Positions 62,344-64,000 of a stretch of 64,000 nt of DNA are shown here, in pieces. This stretch comes from Alphaproteobacteria bacterium (GTDB lineage Bacteria; Pseudomonadota; Alphaproteobacteria; UBA9219), in NCBI GenBank assembly GCA_019233975.1, contig JAFALY010000019.1, positions 1 to 64,000 of the forward strand, written 5' to 3'. Numbering within the stretch: the stretch's first letter is position 1; each line of letters opens with the position of its first letter. The notes under the pieces are model-generated. The model was not told the DNA's origin, searched no databases, and saw only the letters and a list, made by a program, of their open reading frames with translations. A program made the position numbers and the translations under genes.

Positions 62344-63567
62344 TCAGAAGAACAAATAGTGGAGCCTTACAAGAAACAGATTCTCATTAGACATGGTCCA
62401 ACTGACGCTGTTCGAGGCGGAAGGTTGGCTGTATTCATATTTTGTCGAACCGCCAAGAAAATGTTCGTAGTCCGCCGTTGCAACAAACCTGTTGGGTATC
62501 AGGTGATAATTGAAGGATGTGTACAGGTCGGTCACATCGCCGGGTTTGATAACATAAGCATAACCATCAACCAGATTTTGTGCCTTCTCATCATCATGCA
62601 TCGTATAAATACTGCCCAGGTCAATGGACGCCCTGGATGTCAGGCGTGTTTGTGTGCGCAGTCCGATAAAGTAATCCGTTGTCGGACGTACATCGGTTGA
62701 TGAACCGTCACCCAGGTGCAGGGCTTTCTGCTTGCCCAGAAAATCCACTCCCGTTGTTGCCTGTACAGTCAGGCTTTTCATAACGCGGCTGATGGATGTT
62801 GAAAGCTCGCCACTTTGCCTGCCGTCAGCAATCGTGCCCGTGTTGTCAGTTGTGCCGGTTTTATCGGGGAAAAGATCGGGCGTGTAATATCCGCTGACAT
62901 CCCACAAAAGGGGTGCTTGCGTCTGGTCGATGATACGATACGTGGCGCCGACGGTTGGATCGGTGAAGCCGGCATTATCAACGCGCTGGGCAGAACTGCC
63001 CGTGAAGGAATCTTTATAGATTGACGATGTATAGCCGATAGAGGCGCGCAGGCTCAGGTTGTTCGTCAGACCATAAGCTATATTTTGCAGAACATGATTG
63101 CCGCGCGTCACGTCATTCAGGTTTTTTTCGCCCGTGTTGCTTTGTTGGGCTGTTGCATAATTGGAGTAACTATACGATGTGTTGCCCAACACTTGGCCCT
63201 TCATGGTTAAAAAGGTTGGATCGGCTAAAATTCTGTCCGTAATGGGCGTGAAGGCAGACGGGGCGTTATCGTAAGTATAAGAACGTGTGTTGTCTGTGTA
63301 GGTGTAAGGCTTTGGTGCAGGCGCGATGCTGGGCACGGGTTTTGTTTCCGGCATGGCCCTGACGGGTGTCGGCGTTGGCACGACGGGACTTGGTTGCGGT
63401 ACTACCTCCCGGTGATAAACGAGGGGCGGGTTCAGGTAATGCCCCTGCGCGTCACTGGCGGCATATGGGTCAAAGGTCGACACCTCCTGTGCGACCGCAA
63501 GGGTAGGAAATAAACCGGCGATCATGATGAGGGAGGAGAACAAGTCTGCATGGCGTATTTTCGTCAT
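62344..63567 (-). CDS. Outer-membrane beta-barrel protein
   Basis: 407 residues from ATG 63567. Signal peptide (IMIAGLFPTLAVA, cleavage before QEV). A Pro-rich linker (about residues 45-85) leads into alternating hydrophobic/polar strands, for instance VLQNIAYGLTNNLSLRASIG, SRVMKSLTVQATTGVDFLGK and a closing NLFLVRLHYLFF whose terminal Phe is typical of BamA-dependent barrels. The family is not identified; related barrels include phenol-degradation-type transporters. It heads the operon with DUF707 and the polytopic protein, which suggests export of the sugar polymer made by the other two. Confidence 0.75.
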   Translation of the reverse strand: MTKIRHADLFSSLIMIAGLFPTLAVAQEVSTFDPYAASDAQGHYLNPPLVYHREVVPQPSPVVPTPTPVRAMPETKPVPSIAPAPKPYTYTDNTRSYTYDNAPSAFTPITDRILADPTFLTMKGQVLGNTSYSYSNYATAQQSNTGEKNLNDVTRGNHVLQNIAYGLTNNLSLRASIGYTSSIYKDSFTGSSAQRVDNAGFTDPTVGATYRIIDQTQAPLLWDVSGYYTPDLFPDKTGTTDNTGTIADGRQSGELSTSISRVMKSLTVQATTGVDFLGKQKALHLGDGSSTDVRPTTDYFIGLRTQTRLTSRASIDLGSIYTMHDDEKAQNLVDGYAYVIKPGDVTDLYTSFNYHLIPNRFVATADYEHFLGGSTKYEYSQPSASNSVSWTMSNENLFLVRLHYLFF

Positions 63568-63680
63568 GACCCAGATTCCATATATTGGTGATTGTGCACA
63601 GTAGTGTGCCGCCAACATGCACAAATTCAGGTGCTAATGCACACAAAATCGGTAAAACAAACCGGATATTACGTGGAAAA

Positions 63681-63756
63681 TGGCTCCCTGGGACGGGCTC
63701 GAACCGCCGACCCGGTGATTAACAGTCACCTGCTCTACCAACTGAGCTACCAGGGA
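63681..63756 (-). tRNA. tRNA-Asn (GTT)
   Basis: 76 nt with encoded CCA. Acceptor TCCCTGG pairs with CCAGGGA, D-arm GCTCAGTTGGTAGAGC, anticodon loop CTGTTAA gives GTT, T-arm GGCGGTTCGAGCCCGTC. It is read leftward. Confidence 0.97.
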
Positions 63757-63896
63757 AAAGAGGGAGTGTTCATAATAGTTTCGCCGCCCCTGCGCAAGCG
63801 GTGTTTTTAGCCCTTCCCCCCGATTTTTTACCTAGGCAATAAAAAACCTTATAAAATTCCTCTGATTTTGCTAACAAAGGCCCCTTATCCGGTCCC

Positions 63897-64000
63897 GCGG
63901 GCATGACGGAACTGGTAGACGTACCAAACTTTTGAGCAAAAAGCGCGTATGCGTACGCGTATGTCCGAGACACACGACCTCTTGGGTGGAAAACTCCATG
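63897..64000 (+). tRNA. tRNA-Leu (UAA) 5' half, gene continues past the window and appears interrupted
   Basis: The first 35 bases (63897-63931) are the 5' half of a leucine tRNA: acceptor GCGGGCA, TG, a Leu-type large D-arm (ACGGAACTGGTAGACGT) and then ACCAAACTT, which ends exactly at U34 of the anticodon loop. From there the sequence departs: no TTTGG anticodon stem partner, no variable arm, no GTTCGA T-loop and no TGCCCGC acceptor partner occur within the remaining 69 bases, although a normal gene of 87 nt would have ended before position 63984. Confidence 0.65.
63932..64000 (+). ncRNA. Possible group I intron inside tRNA-Leu (start only)
   Basis: The break after U34 is the known insertion point of the tRNA-Leu(UAA) group I intron of cyanobacteria and plastids. 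After it come a GAGC segment, a perfect 6-bp hairpin (CGCGTA-TGCG-TACGCG, 63944-63959, P2-like), then TTGGGTGGAAAACTCC (63982-63997), which resembles the conserved P/J3-4-P4 region of group I introns (UUGCGGGAAACUCC type). The window ends before P7 and the 3' exon, so this remains a hypothesis. Confidence 0.45.

Noticed and set aside
63770-63973. Open frame opposite the tRNA-Leu region
   Set aside because: It overlaps the tRNA 5' half and lies between RNA genes; no coding signal.
1-64000. CRISPR arrays, insertion sequences, integrases
   Set aside because: No regularly spaced repeats, transposase motifs or integrase genes were found on reading through.

Overview
The window is ordinary, gene-dense chromosome of a Gram-negative alphaproteobacterium. 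Three things point there: GAAC-N7-GAAC type LexA boxes in front of recA, an alphaproteobacterial gene complement (LpxI instead of LpxH, an NADH-dehydrogenase-associated epimerase, Edd, Ysc84/SYLF lipoprotein, FtsK) and tRNA-Trp directly before secE-nusG. I cannot place it to order from sequence alone; a deep-branching Rhodospirillales or Micavibrionales-like lineage would fit. No complete prophage, insertion sequence or CRISPR array is visible.

Layout. 1-4.0 kb: exported and surface proteins. These are the end of a tail-fibre-like S74 chaperone protein, a Cys-rich secreted protein with a complete C-terminal Hint (Hedgehog/intein) domain, two paralogous small secreted proteins, and a c-type-cytochrome-like protein between them. 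4.0-11.4 kb: recA with SOS boxes and terminator, rppH, a PhoH-like ATPase, dapA, a small lipoprotein, the coupled pair asd-dapB, and an EAL-derived protein without catalytic residues. 11.4-16.9 kb: a three-repeat PPC-like surface protein, rpmI-rplT, lipB, two tiny genes, edd. 17-25.7 kb: a phosphorylase-superfamily protein, an FkbO/Hyg5-type chorismatase, tRNA-Trp-secE-nusG, a large unknown protein, Ysc84 lipoprotein, a CobS-derived membrane protein lacking its acidic residues, and an ABC-2 exporter pair. 25.8-34.1 kb: argF, then a tightly coupled envelope polysaccharide/lipid A operon (nucleotide-sugar dehydrogenase, UDP-glucuronate 4-epimerase, lpxI, lpxB, GT4, GT9) and argB. 34.1-43.8 kb: kup, gltA, a four-gene operon with gpt and an LD-carboxypeptidase, a DUF6356-like protein, ftsK and a degenerate metallophosphatase. 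44-48.4 kb: a lone YejB-type permease opposite a lipid A modification operon (LABN protein, ArnT-like transferase, PAP2 phosphatase, XRE regulator). 48.5-59.8 kb: small unknowns, complex-I-type epimerase, recR-ybaB, a 2H phosphoesterase, tRNA-Gly, apaG, an M14 deacylase, a soluble PAS chemotaxis receptor, an S8 autotransporter protease and an NrtR-like regulator. 59.8-63.6 kb: an operon of outer-membrane protein, DUF707 glycosyltransferase-like protein and a polytopic membrane protein. 63.7-64 kb: tRNA-Asn and the start of a tRNA-Leu.

Most striking points: (1) the last 100 bases look like a tRNA-Leu(UAA) gene interrupted exactly after U34 by what may be a group I intron; (2) the Hedgehog-like Hint protein beside an S74 self-cleaving domain; (3) a recurring theme of conserved folds that have lost catalytic residues (EAL, CobS, PPP phosphatase, Nudix); (4) a tRNA-Gly 3'-end duplication with a perfect hairpin; (5) several usually conserved neighbourhoods that are broken (nusG without rplK, rplT without infC or pheS, ybaB-recR without dnaX).
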